Positions 30,799 through 41,275 of a stretch of DNA of 64,000 nt are shown here, piece after piece. This stretch comes from Symbiodinium natans (lineage: Eukaryota; Sar; Dinophyceae; Suessiales; Symbiodiniaceae). Within the stretch, counting starts at the first letter, position 1. The number at the start of each line of letters is the position of its first letter. The stretch is taken from contig CAJNDS010001113.1 of NCBI GenBank assembly GCA_905221605.1, positions 621,001-685,000 of the forward strand, written 5' to 3'. The notes beneath the pieces were generated by a model. The model had not been told where the DNA came from. It saw only the letters and a program-made list of their open reading frames with translations, and did no database searches. The translations under genes were made by a program, and so were the position numbers.

Positions 30799-33699
30799 TC
30801 AGAACTTATACATTCTGCAGCGCCAAGTCGCGATTGATTGAGACGCTGCGACTTTCTGGAGTACTCTGGCTGCGTGTTCACAGCGAGCTTCTGCCAGCGA
30901 TACGTGGATCTCCAGAGCACAACGCAAAGCCACTCGTCTCCACTCTTCTGAGGAAGAAAATGAAGTCGGGTGAGGACAATGCAAGAGAGTGTCGCCGAGA
31001 TCTGGCCTCAAGCGGCGAGCCTGATCGTAAATGAAATGGTATAACACGACGTCTTGGCCTTGGTGCAGCAAGTCCAATATGATTCTCGCTCTGTGGAGAA
31101 CTTGTTCCCACTGCCGCTTGGCCATACTGATTTTCTCATCCGGATCAGGCAGCAAGTAGAGTGCCTCAGGCATGTTGTTCCAAACATCAGCGTGCTTGCG
31201 CAGGATCTTGTTTATGACGCCATGGAACTTGCAATCAGATTGGAGATGCCATTGCATTTTTTTATAGTATGTGCCTGCGTGCACGTAGGGAGACTTGTCA
31301 GACTCAAGCTTCGCCGCAGCAGAAACTGTAACTGACAAGTAGTCGCTACTGCCCCCGAGAGCATCCTGAAGTTGAGCAGGACAGAAAGGGCATAATTGGT
31401 CTGGGTGATGTAGCACATGCCTGTGGCACATCCATGTCGAACACGTCGGGCAGACTCTCCAACGTGTTGCAGTGATGCATCTCGTCTGCGCGCAGATGCT
31501 GCACTTCACTGTCGCAGTGTGAGATAAAGGAGATGGCTTAGACCTGAAGCTTGGCTGGAAATCGTCTGCGTGTGTTCGCCTGTACAGCCACACGAACACT
31601 TCTGCTAAGGGAGGCGCCATCTCGATGCCGTTGGCGCTTGTGGTAATTCTAGTCACCCCGACGTTATCGAGTGAGACTTCAAAGCAATGGCTGCTCCACT
31701 CGAGCGCGAAGTTGTGGACGGTGTCTGCTCGGATCTGATGCCGTTCTCTGCCGTAATGAGGACGAGGCATTTCGCCGTTCAAGCCATAGGACCAAGTTGT
31801 GTTGCTTCTGAATAGATTGTCTATACGACAATATGATTTCTTGATTCCTCGCCATTCCTTAACGCCCATGTAAATGCCACAAGTAGATGCAGGGAGGATG
31901 AGGTCGAACGTTGCTCTTCCCATCATCGGACCTATGGAGTGGAAGCCCAGAATGTCCGTTCCGACGTTGCCAGGCAAGCGCATACGCTGCACTGGCATGG
32001 AAACATAGATGTTTTGCGGCATGGTTGAGAACAAACAAAGTTGCCTGCATCTCACACTTGCCGCGCTTGCGATGTTGCAAATAGGTAGGATCGAGTTGAT
32101 TACAGAGCGATCATGGAACTCGTCCCCCTCTAAGTACAAGACTCTGTTCTGCCAACGACTAGAGTCTCGCACGGCCTCCTTCAGTGCTCGGCAGGTGGAA
32201 GCCAGTGTCCTGAGATGAGCTGGCGAAAAATGAAACAGGGTTATATCTCTGACAACATCCAGAGGAAGACTGCCTCCGATGCCGTCGAAGTCGTCTGCGT
32301 CCCAGCGCTTGTTATCATGTGTATTTGCTGCCAGCACAGCAGCTGTACTCGCATCATCTTGCTCATGAACTTGTTTTTGTTGGGCTTGCAGACCGCACGC
32401 CAGTCTCATGAGATCTGCGGCAAGGCAGCTATCGTCGGAGCCGTTCTCGATGCAGTGATAGCATTCGTCACAGCAATGAACACGTTCAAATGCCAGCTGT
32501 CTGCACAGCCTTGCGTTGGCAGCCTCTGACGTCGCGAGAAATTTGCGGAGTGCGGGTTCACTGCTGTCTTTCTCATGATGCTTCACAGTGTAATCTGTTG
32601 CGACGCACTCCGTGCTGCCGCCCATAGCATCCTCTTCATCTACACACGGGTCGCCCGACATGCTTTGTTTTCTGCTGAAGCCGGAGACAATTGCTGCTTC
32701 CTGCCAGATGGGCTTCCCGACACTAGAGCCTGGCAGTAGTTCGAAATTCACGAAGTCGTTACCGAAAGCATGTAGCGTGCCCAGGTACAAACTAATAAGG
32801 GCAGGATGGATGCACATTGGAATCTGAATTTCATACTGTGTTTTTGAAGACACACTTGGTCGGATTAGATGCGACACATCACCGCATGTATCGGCGCAAT
32901 GCTGCCCCAGCGTTCCTTGTTTCGCCAGGCCGATGTACTTCTTGCAATCAACATCCGAAACTCTGCGGCCGCAAGCGTAACAAAGTTGTCGCCGTCTGCA
33001 CATGGCAGCTTTCACAATTGTATGCTCGCTCTGGAACCAGCGGACGAACATGTCTTCCGTTTCTGGCCAGGCGAACGCAGATCCTGCCAATGGTGGAAGT
33101 GCTATTTGCGTTGAGCGGCGTTCACTTGTCAGTCGTACATGACAGCCAACTGGCAGCCAGGATATATCATCGCTTTCTTGAAGGCAACATTCACCAACTT
33201 CAAGGCGGTATCTGTTTCCGCGCGTTTTCAGAAATCCGAAAGCAATGTCGAGATACGACCAGACGCCGTCCCAACTGGGATAAGGTAAGAAAGGAATGAT
33301 TACTGCTTGCTCGATTCCGGCGTCGCCTAACTCAAATAAACAGAATGAGATGCGTGTAGTTCCCAGTGGGTAGAAAGGCACCGCCATAAACATGAGGGTG
33401 CGCACTTCTTTGTCGAATAAGATTACAGGCAAAGCTCGACAGCCAGGTCTGTTGATGTTGTATGCCCGCGCGACTACGTCAAAGGGAACCTCGCCAGGCG
33501 AAATCCCAATAAGTGTACTTCGTCGTTGTCCGAAGAAAAAAATTCTGCATCGTCGATTTGTGGAGGAGATCTCGTGTATCGCAGGCACGCAATCCTGCGA
33601 ATACTCTGAAGCGCCTCCTTTGCCATCTTGCTCCTGACGCCGATTCCATCGCCTGCAAACGACGAAAAAGGTGCACACGTATTGTAAGCTGCGTGTCAC
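30799..33699 (-). CDS. F-box, SPRY-like and RING-like protein with a captured helicase-region segment
   Basis: Open frame of 966 codons. The first codon is GTG and the first in-frame ATG is at residue 103, so the true start is probably in an upstream exon. Cys/His-rich patches at about 234-275. Residues about 375-460 are homologous to replicase residues about 802-890 (shared: HEKD, FLATS, AFERxH, DECYxxIEN, the xAAVLxA run). An F-box follows at about 476-520 (LPLDVVRDI, then LRTLASTCRALKE and RWQNRV), then a SPRY/B30.2-like beta-rich region at about 585-705 (GRATFDLILPAS, YMGVKEW, WSYGLNGE, SLDNVGV), then a RING-like zinc region: C733, C736, C750, C753, C758, H759 or H761, C770, C773. F-box and RING proteins recruit or act as ubiquitin ligases, so a role on host ubiquitylation is inferred. 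Same strand as the replicase, 475 bp upstream. Confidence 0.65.
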   Translation of the reverse strand: MTRSLQYVCTFFVVCRRWNRRQEQDGKGGASEYSQDCVPAIHEISSTNRRCRIFFFGQRRSTLIGISPGEVPFDVVARAYNINRPGCRALPVILFDKEVRTLMFMAVPFYPLGTTRISFCLFELGDAGIEQAVIIPFLPYPSWDGVWSYLDIAFGFLKTRGNRYRLEVGECCLQESDDISWLPVGCHVRLTSERRSTQIALPPLAGSAFAWPETEDMFVRWFQSEHTIVKAAMCRRRQLCYACGRRVSDVDCKKYIGLAKQGTLGQHCADTCGDVSHLIRPSVSSKTQYEIQIPMCIHPALISLYLGTLHAFGNDFVNFELLPGSSVGKPIWQEAAIVSGFSRKQSMSGDPCVDEEDAMGGSTECVATDYTVKHHEKDSSEPALRKFLATSEAANARLCRQLAFERVHCCDECYHCIENGSDDSCLAADLMRLACGLQAQQKQVHEQDDASTAAVLAANTHDNKRWDADDFDGIGGSLPLDVVRDITLFHFSPAHLRTLASTCRALKEAVRDSSRWQNRVLYLEGDEFHDRSVINSILPICNIASAASVRCRQLCLFSTMPQNIYVSMPVQRMRLPGNVGTDILGFHSIGPMMGRATFDLILPASTCGIYMGVKEWRGIKKSYCRIDNLFRSNTTWSYGLNGEMPRPHYGRERHQIRADTVHNFALEWSSHCFEVSLDNVGVTRITTSANGIEMAPPLAEVFVWLYRRTHADDFQPSFRSKPSPLSHTATVKCSICAQTRCITATRWRVCPTCSTWMCHRHVLHHPDQLCPFCPAQLQDALGGSSDYLSVTVSAAAKLESDKSPYVHAGTYYKKMQWHLQSDCKFHGVINKILRKHADVWNNMPEALYLLPDPDEKISMAKRQWEQVLHRARIILDLLHQGQDVVLYHFIYDQARRLRPDLGDTLLHCPHPTSFSSSEEWRRVALRCALEIHVSLAEARCEHAARVLQKVAASQSIATWRCRMYKF
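32320..32577 (-). repeat. Duplicated fragment of the replicase gene inside the F-box ORF
   Basis: Corresponds to 27342-27608 in the replicase ORF, same orientation. Similarity is visible in both protein and DNA, for example around the codons for AFERxH and DECY. The copy has lost the two residues after IEN and is diverged, but remains in frame. Confidence 0.75.
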
Positions 33700-34199
33700 T
33701 TGTTTACTAATGTTTCAGTATTCTTTTATGATGTCATTAGTTGTAAACGTGTGAGGCATTGAGTTTAATATTTCTGCTGAGATTCGGTGCTTTGGTTATA
33801 GGCTGGAAGTCGGCCGCGGCATCACCTTTCTCGCACCTGCAGGGTTCGACATGTGTTTGCTTTCTCAGATGATGCTGCGCAATACATAAACAAACATCTT
33901 TGTGTAGTAATTGTCACGTGTGACCTTGCATCAGAAGATGTTGACGACGTTGCTACATAGCTGCTGGAAGTCCTCGCAAGCGCAGATTCTTAAATGCATA
34001 TTCGCAATGCTGGTTTTGTTAATCAAGTTATGCTACTGAATTTGTAGCTGCGCAAAACTGCAGGCAGTCCGTGGCGAAGCCTGCAAAGATGTGAGCGGTG
34101 TTGCCTTGCGTCGAGACCACCTCACAGAATTTAAGACATTGATTGCGTGATGAATGAATTGAACCACTGTGCGCAACGTCAAGTGCGTATTGGGTTTTG
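33700..34199. other. Mostly non-coding; part of an unrecognised minus-strand frame
   Basis: AT-richer than the coding blocks. A minus-strand open frame at 34033-34269 overlaps the end of the next ORF in another frame. It may be a continuation after a frameshift or intron, but nothing is recognised. Confidence 0.35.
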
Positions 34200-34858
34200 C
34201 TACCGAAAAGTAAGCCTTCTGGACGACATCGTAGTCAAAATATCTTCGAAGTCCCGCAGCATCGCCCATGAATCTTTAATAGTATCCGACCAAAAAGCTG
34301 TTTTCAGTGAAGGGCAGTACAGCATTGCGCCGGGAAAGCCGCGTGGAAACCCCAATTGTCTGAGGATCGGATGTTGAGGATGTAGCTCCCACGCTCCATG
34401 TCGATCACGTAAATAACCAATGTTGCAATCGCTGATTGAGTTCAGCGTTGGTCGAGGAGTGCATTGGCTTCTACGAAAAACAGCCCATTCATCTTTTAAT
34501 CTCCACTCCAAATGTGAACCAGAGTGGAAAGGCTCGAAGTTGCTTGGAATTTTGTATGAAGAAGGCTGCGCCTGAAGCGTAATTCCAACCAGATTTACAA
34601 GTGCAGATGGGCTGCTCATTCCGACAGCTGCAGACACTCGCAGAATACTATTTACTGCCTTGGACTCCAAATTTCTGGATGCTGTAGATGTTTGGCTAGA
34701 AGCCGAAGTTGCCTTCACAAATGCAAGCATATTCACGCAAATTACAGACACCTGAAGTAACTTTGCCTGTGTGCAAGCATTTGCAATATGCTCAAGCACG
34801 CAGCCTTTGCACTGGATGTTCTTGATGAATGTGACGTTGAAGACGCAGCCGAGTCTGC
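34200..34858 (-). CDS. Unrecognised ORF beginning with duplicated exon copy A
   Basis: The frame is open from the acceptor-like ACAG before 34858 down to the stop at 34200. The first 92 nt (34858-34767) are exon copy A, which encodes NVTFIKNIQCKGC and ends CACAG followed by GCAAAG, a possible GC donor; the frame also simply reads on. The later part (IGYLRDRHGAW, LGFPRGFPGAMLYCP, WSDTIKDSWAM) looks protein-like but matches no family I know. Uncertain whether a working exon or a remnant. Confidence 0.35.
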
Positions 34859-34947
34859 CTGTTTAGTCATAAAAGAATAGACCCAAGCACGCTTTTAACA
34901 CGAGCAAGCTAATTCTTGCGACATATGATTAATTGATGTTCACTTGC

Positions 34948-35039
34948 CTGCATGAAAGCAATTGCAATGGGCTTAAGCATGCAGCCTTTGCACTGGATGT
35001 TCTTGACGATCTCGACGTTGGAGATACAGTTGGGTTTGC
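34948..35039 (-). CDS. Duplicated exon copy B (92 nt)
   Basis: Preceded by AAGTCAACAG and followed by GCAAGTG, a good GC-type donor. It encodes NVEIVKNIQCKGC. Same length, same boundaries and same reading phase as copy A (34767-34858), with shared NIQCKGC and IAxA residues. If the intron between them (34859-34947, GC-AG, 89 bp) were removed, the two copies would be out of frame with each other. Confidence 0.45.
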
Positions 35040-35181
35040 CTGTTGACTTATTTAAAAACATAAACACGTACGTTTCGCACCTGTGAATTTGTCACACGCG
35101 AAGCGCTGCGCTGTACTCAATACATGATGTTTCTTGATCACCGTCACAGAAGCAAAATCATAAGCCTTCATCGTCGAGCTG

Positions 35182-35580
35182 CTAGACGAGGTCGAGGCCT
35201 GTCAATAATTTCGCGCGTAATGAAACTGATGATCTACTGATGAATATATGCAATGCGCAAGGCCTTACTGTCTTGTCTTGTACTGCAGAAAGCCTGACAA
35301 TTTTTTGAATGCGCCATAATGACTTGAAGTCACTGCGCTTGCTAAATGACGCCTCTAGCATGCCCGGAATCTCCAAGATCACATCTTGAAGTGTCTTTGT
35401 TCTTGGACTCGGCACATCTCCGCCGTGTACCACCAAGTCTCTGCGCAAAGCTTTTTTCATCCAAGGCCTACGAAGATTGCCGTGAGAAAACACCACATGA
35501 GTTTACGAGCACGCACGCCAATATGTTCTGGTTTCTTAGGCTCGAACTCGAGACCAGAGCCCTTAGAATCCTCAGCAATG
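35182..35580 (-). CDS. Unrecognised exon-like fragments
   Basis: Two overlapping minus-strand frames look protein-like: one includes EDSKGSGLEFEPKKPEHIGV (about 35464-35580), the other VVHGGDVPSPRTKTLQDVI (about 35290-35430). A splice or frameshift probably links them. No family recognised. Confidence 0.3.
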
Positions 35581-35749
35581 TCTAGGATGTCCACAGAAGA
35601 TCCGGCCTGACGTATCAGAGTGCCTTAAAAGAAAATACGAACTACACCACTGAATAGCGCCTGCAAGCGGTAGATTTTGTACGCTTGCTTGGGATTCAAG
35701 TAGACGACTCTCGTAGATGGACATCTCCACCAGGTAGCCTGACGTAATC

Positions 35750-36150
35750 TCAGCATGCAGTGTTATCAACTAGAGTAACTAGAGATAATACGCAAAGTGC
35801 CTCCATGGTTGAGAGATGTGCTCGCTCCCATAAATGTCGCTGCTTGGTGAAGTTGATTTCGCAGCCATTCTCGTCAACGCGAATAGCTACGAAGTGATTG
35901 TCAGCCAAAAGGATGTATTCGCCGAAAGATGATAGGCTCTTTGTAGGCACCGGTGTCAGGTGCTTCCTCAGTTTGCTTGCTCGTGCAGTTATAGCGAATG
36001 AACACATTGCATTACAAGTTCTGCTGAGTGTCTCGAATGAAAGCAGCATTTCGTTGCCATTCCTGAGTGCCCAGAAAGGTCCATCGCAGCTGTAAGGGAC
36101 CTTTACGCCGTGTGATCGGAAGGCGTCGATGAGGCAAACTTCAGCGAACT
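35750..36150 (-). CDS. Unrecognised exon, DGPFW module copy 1
   Basis: The frame is open from about 36147 to the stop at 35750, through KFAEVCLIDAFRSHGVKVPY, then SCDGPFWALRNGNEMLLSF and a region with ILLADNHFVAIRVDENGCEI. It is probably preceded by an acceptor near 36160. A diverged second copy of the DGPFW part lies at 36388-36457. No family recognised. Confidence 0.4.
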
Positions 36151-36250
36151 TCTCCTGACCTGTGCATGAAGCATTGCTTACTTGATGAGCTGACTATAAG
36201 CATTTGTAATTATTCAAAAGTTACGAGTCCAAATGCAAGCCGTTAAGGCG

Positions 36251-36560
36251 CTATGTGTTTTCTGACTTCTTGCGCTTTACTTCCTCTGCAGCATTATCTG
36301 CTTTGTATACCATAGTGTCAAAATTCTGAATTGCTTTATTTAATGCTCGCAGTGACCTGGCTGTTTGGCCCAGAAGTGTGTGCAGAACGAAATAAGAGAT
36401 GTGTCGTTGTTGGCTGCGCTCCAGAATGGGCCGTCGCGGCTGTACGTCACCTTGAAGCCGGTGCATTGGACAGTTTCGAGCAGGTCACGATGACCTCACG
36501 ATATCATACATTGATCTCGACAAACTTGCGTGCTTTCAGTGACATGTTGTCTTGCCACAG
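36251..36560 (-). pseudogene. Diverged, frame-disrupted DGPFW module copy 2
   Basis: Encodes GFKVTYSRDGPFWSAANN with spacing matching copy 1. After this the frame meets a stop, and similarity would need a frame change to continue. Likely a decayed tandem duplicate, or an exon with an unrecognised splice. Confidence 0.35.
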
Positions 36561-36599
36561 TCTCGGCAGAAGAACACGCGCTCGTAACTTTGACTGCTA

Positions 36600-39390
36600 T
36601 ATTATTTTTCTGAGCATGGAATATATCCAAGATGCTGGTGGAGCCTGAGGGCTTGCGTGTGCTTCGCTCGCGGCAAATTGATCGAAAGTTTCGACCTCAG
36701 AGAAACATGAGCGCAGACTATTCGGAATTAACTGTGCCAAAACTTATAAGTACACGTGCGCCTCTCCGACCGAAGCCTCTGTACCAAGCAGGTCTGGTGA
36801 TCGACTTCCAGCAAATTGAATCCTTCTGTAACAACAATTCGATCGAACATAAGGCAGCCGTCACTCAGTTACGTCCTGCGTAGTCGCGTGGCGACGTGTA
36901 CTGCAAAGTCGACTAAATATGTTCTTCGCGATCACATCGCCGACGTTGTCAATGCACTTCTTCATGCAGAAGCCAGCGGCGATCCCTTGTGAAACATATG
37001 CAGAATACGCAGCATGTTCTAGAGTTGATCCATTACGTCTAGAGGCAGGCGGGCTCGGTCGACTTCAGGAGAGACATGTCGGCCTGAATGAACGGCATGT
37101 CGCTGAACCTTTTCGGCAGACTCACAAACAATGTAGCACCGCGCATCTTCAGGAGTTAGCATTTGTAATCTGAAACTGAAGCACGGACGCCAGCGAGGCT
37201 GCGAACCTGCTGAAGGGAGTGATGCAGGCATAAGTATAGCAATGCTTCGGTTTGCATTCTAACTGCATCGCAACTCAGCGGTGAACTCCATTTGGATGAG
37301 CTTGTCAACGTGCGTAGACGTTGCAACAGCGTCAGCCGAAGAAGAACACAAGGGTTCAATAATCATCTTCCTAGTTCAGAAAGCGCAGATCTTTTGAAGA
37401 GGCGCATGTCAAATGACTTTCTTACATGAATAGATAGTGAGTTCCGCACTCGTTTTTCGCAGGCGCAATGGAGTCGCTGGATGGCCTCACTTCTCAAGAA
37501 ATTGCTTCAAAGCTTAGATTGGCATCTTACCACTTGATCAAGTGCAGTTATTCCGGAAGAAATGCACGCAGAATGATTTGCTTGCGTAAATAAATAATGA
37601 GTTCCACACTCATTTGTCGCAAGCGTAGGGGGGAAGTCACTCGATAGGCTTATTTTTTTCAAGACGATGTGTCAGAAAGCTATGTACTTCGTCACATTCT
37701 CGTCAAGTGTCGCAATGTTGTTGGCCATGTGCTTGGTCCTGGTAAGTTGCACGTGCAGCAGCACATCTAATCAATAACAAAATCGTTTTAGTCCTTGTCC
37801 AGCGGCCGTCGGGATTCAGATGCCCTACATGAGAAAGATCTCACGCAGATGCCATTGTGTTTGAAACTGAGACGCAGACACTTCGTGTGGTGTTTCTTCG
37901 CGCGTGAAGCTTGAGGAACATCAATGGAAGGCCTAAGTAAATCTCACATGTTAATTCATGAGCTATTCATGCGCGACAAGCACATAAGTCCGGCGCTCTA
38001 GGCACTGAGACGACTCAGTTGCCTCAAGCCTTAATAGTACAAAGTCTGACAGGCTACGCGTATCAATATTTCGAAATAAGTTATAATTGCTCAGTTAAGC
38101 GTCAGACTGCTTCAAAAACTCTGCCGGCGTCACGATGGTGGAAGACGTCCTGACAGCACATGTTTCTTAAAATCATAATATATCTAAGCAAGCGTGCTGA
38201 GTTCCATACAAGTCTGTCCGCCAGCGAGGAATCCGCACTGCAGGATGGCCTCGTTAGTCAGTCATACATGCACTGATGATGATTGTAGCGTTTGACGCCA
38301 GGGAACTTTTCGAAGATTTGACTTCGGCCGTCAGATCGGCCTCGGCCCTTAGCAAATTCTTAGTGTTGGGTGAGTATACAGATACTTTAAATGTGGCCGT
38401 CAGGCACGAACCGCTCGCTGATGAATCTCATAAAAGCTTAGGCTTGTGCTCCTCTTCGTTCAACCATTGCATCTTGGACCAGCGCATAGTCAGGACCTGA
38501 AAGTCTTCAAGGCTTGATGAGAATGTGTATTGTGTTTTGCGTCAACAAGTCAGTTTTTCATCTGCTGAGGTAAGCACGGCCTGAAATATGCGAGGTAGAG
38601 AGGGTAATTGCTGTTTGCTCAAAAGCCGAAACTCTGCGAAGAGAATGCGTTTAACTGATTGCAATGCCATTTTGTGTTGTCACGACGGCATGCTTTGAAT
38701 CATAGGCTCAAGTAATACAATATCTTGACGATCCGCGTAAACGTCATGAATGATGCGGTCTGAGTACTACGCCACTAAATAATTCAACAATGAATAATTG
38801 ATAACCGACGCATGAAACCGCACCAAAAAACTCTGCGGGCGTCATGAAGACGGAGGACGTCCTGAAGTGTGCGTGTCTAAAAAGTACATCTAAGCGAGCG
38901 TGCTGAGCTCACTCTAAATCTCTATCTCACTGAGGAAACCGAGCTGCAAGATGGCATTGTTTGGTAGTTCTATATGCATTGATTATGACTGTAGCACTTT
39001 GTGCTAGGGAACTCTTCGAGGATGTTCTTTCTGTTCTGAGATTGGTGTTAACCATGAAAAAAAAATCAACGTTAGATGAGCTTGTTTATTTTGAATAATT
39101 GTCATCACAGACTCAAGTCATATAACATAACGACCTAACGAACGATGCCTAGCTACGTGTTATAGAGACAATGTGTGATTAAAGAAGTATTGTAACCTTG
39201 GCTTGTCGCAGGAACACGTAACGTCACAGAACTACATGTCGTGTGCTTTGAAACGCGATTGAACAGTTATCGCAGTAGTGCGTTTGTTTAGTTGCTTATA
39301 AGTTCGTGTTGCAAGTAACACTTGCACACGCTATCAAAAAGCGCGGAGATGATTAATCGCATTAATAGGATTATTCTATACATTGACGAA
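36600..39390. other. Repeat-containing region with possible minus-strand exon remnants
   Basis: A direct duplication joins about 38112-38350 with about 38823-39060 (shared AAAACTCTGC, GACGTCCTGA, CTAAGC, GCGTGCTGAG and AGGGAACT). A smaller one joins about 37437-37490 with 37588-37640. Short frames in both strands; no motif recognised. It may contain small exons of the gene(s) to the left. Confidence 0.35.
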
Positions 39391-39849
39391 ATGTTAATAA
39401 AGATAAAGGCATGCAGTCTTAAGTTTAAACGACAACAGTTCAGCTTGTTGTACATTATTCTTGATCGCTACGTGTGATAGCTTAGAGTGTAAGGTGGTGA
39501 GGTGGGAACCCGGCATGGGATTGAGCTGGAATTTTAATAGGGTGTAAGGCAATATAAGGTGGATGGCCTGTGGCGAGACATTTATTTCGTGATCTAGGAA
39601 GCGCTTTGGTTTCATTTGATCAGATGAAGGACAGCCGCATTATTTTAGGGTTCTTATGAGGATATTCATAATTTAAATGAAGCCGAAGACTCCTTGCGCA
39701 GATCTGAATGTTCTCGGTCTGTCCTCGCAACACACGTAGCACTACATGCTTTAGAAGGTTACAGAAACACATGCTGCGCTAGGCCGCTGCTACGCGAATC
39801 CTTAATAGCATAACGAATTCTGATTTTTGGTACCTCAGACAGCTGGATC

Positions 39850-40476
39850 TCAAGCGGCCGCTTTCTTAGCTGGCACTTTACGAATTCTCCATTCGCAGTC
39901 TGCGTTGTGCTTGCTGCTTGCACGCTCCATGCCACGTAGCAACTGATCGCAAGCAAAGCAAAATCGTGGGTTTTCCTTTGGGAAACCAGGGTAGAACTCT
40001 CCAGCCTCGTTAGCCTTTCGGTTCTTGCTGGGCGCCTTGGGCGCTGCAGGTCCGGCACTCTTGGCTGCAGGTGAAACAAAGCCTTTCCTTTTAGGAGGCG
40101 GCGGTGGTGATACGGGCCCCTTTCCCTGAGGGATGGACGATGGTGCTGCAAGCCCTTTTCCCTTAGGGACGGGCGCTGGCGCTTTTGCCTTATCCTTACG
40201 AGAAGGCGCGTCTTTGTCCAGGCTGTGTTCGGACTCAGACGCAGAACCAGACGAGGATGACGAGGTTAACGCAGAAACCGAGGATACTTCCGAAAGCTCG
40301 CCTTCGTAGCCTGCGTCCCGCAGCTTTTGGTTGGCAGAGCTGACTTTCTTGCGAGACTTCTTGATGTTCCTCGTTCTTGTTTTCCAAATGGCTTTTAGTT
40401 CAGCCTTTTGGGCTCGCGTGTGAGCAATGGCCCTCAGACGTCGCTGCACCAGCACGTCTATGTTTGCCTTCACCAT
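39850..40476 (-). CDS. Basic, disordered protein with a C-terminal CCHC zinc knuckle
   Basis: ATG at 40476 gives 208 residues; the frame is open for 40 further codons upstream, so an upstream start or exon is possible. It has a basic helical N-terminal part (residues about 5-50, many Lys/Arg), then an acidic Ser-rich run, then low-complexity Pro/Lys/Ala with recurring (P/Q)KGKG or QGKG motifs, and finally RFCFACDQLLRG...HNADC, a C-x2-C-x13-H-x3-C zinc-binding pattern (C173, C176, H190, C194), ending in KKAAA. Nucleic-acid binding is plausible. No orthologue recognised. Near its 5' side lies a tandem repeat that can encode a similar FCYDCE knuckle. Confidence 0.5.
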   Translation of the reverse strand: MVKANIDVLVQRRLRAIAHTRAQKAELKAIWKTRTRNIKKSRKKVSSANQKLRDAGYEGELSEVSSVSALTSSSSSGSASESEHSLDKDAPSRKDKAKAPAPVPKGKGLAAPSSIPQGKGPVSPPPPPKRKGFVSPAAKSAGPAAPKAPSKNRKANEAGEFYPGFPKENPRFCFACDQLLRGMERASSKHNADCEWRIRKVPAKKAAA

Positions 40477-40768
40477 GCTGCACGACTGGAGAACTCGTAT
40501 CCTGTCTGTAAACCTTGAGTAAAAGCTGCGACATGTATTTGCCTTACACAAATCTCTTGAGTTCGCTTCTTGTCTTGCATTTACTTCTGCCGGCACAAAT
40601 CATGTAGGTGACACGCACAAGCTTTGATGTCCTGGAGGTCGTAGTTCTCGTACTTGCTGGTGTCTTTCCAATAAACATGTCCATGAAGATCACAATAACC
40701 TTCGCAAGGACAAGTTATCAATTACCTCTCACTGTAAACTTTAACTCTGTAGCGGCTTCGTCGGCTCG

Positions 40769-41275
40769 CAGTCATAGCAAATGCCAAGGAATGTTTTCGC
40801 AGTCATAGCAAATTTCAGGGACTGTTTTCGGTAACGGCTTCGCCCGCTGGCAGTCATAGCAAAATTCAGGGACTGTTTTCGGTAACGGCTTCGCCCGCTG
40901 GCAGTCATAGCAAATTTCAGGGACTGTTTTCGGTAACGGGTTCGCCCGCTCGCAGTCATAGCAAAATCCAGAAACTGCTTTCCTTACCGGCTTCGCCCGC
41001 TCGCAGTCATAGCAAAATCCAGAAACTGTTTTCGGTAACGGCTTCGCCCGCCCGCAGTCATAGCAAATTTCGGGATTGTTTTCGGTAACGGCTTCGCCCG
41101 CTCGCAGTCATAGCAAAATCCAGAAACTGTTTTCTGTAACGGCTTCGCCCGCCCGCAGTCATAGCAAATTTCGGGATTGTTTTCGGTAACGGCTTCGCCC
41201 GCTCGCAGTCCTAGCAAATCCTAAAGACTGTTTAAGGCTTCGCCCACTCGCAGTCATAGCAAATTCCAGTGACTC
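40769..41275 (-). repeat. Tandem 50/51-bp repeat, about 11 copies, with CxxC coding potential
   Basis: Units start near 40769, 40800, 40851, 40902, 40953, 41003, 41054, 41104, 41155, 41205 and 41250, with a shorter first unit. On the minus strand a 51-bp unit reads ERAKPLPKTVPEICYDC, a 17-residue repeat with a C-x2-C knuckle. Several units are 50 bp long, which shifts the frame, so the whole array is not one open frame now. Confidence 0.85.

Noticed and set aside
40769-41275. CRISPR-like array
   Set aside because: Units are contiguous tandem repeats of 50/51 bp with no unique spacers, in a eukaryotic setting.
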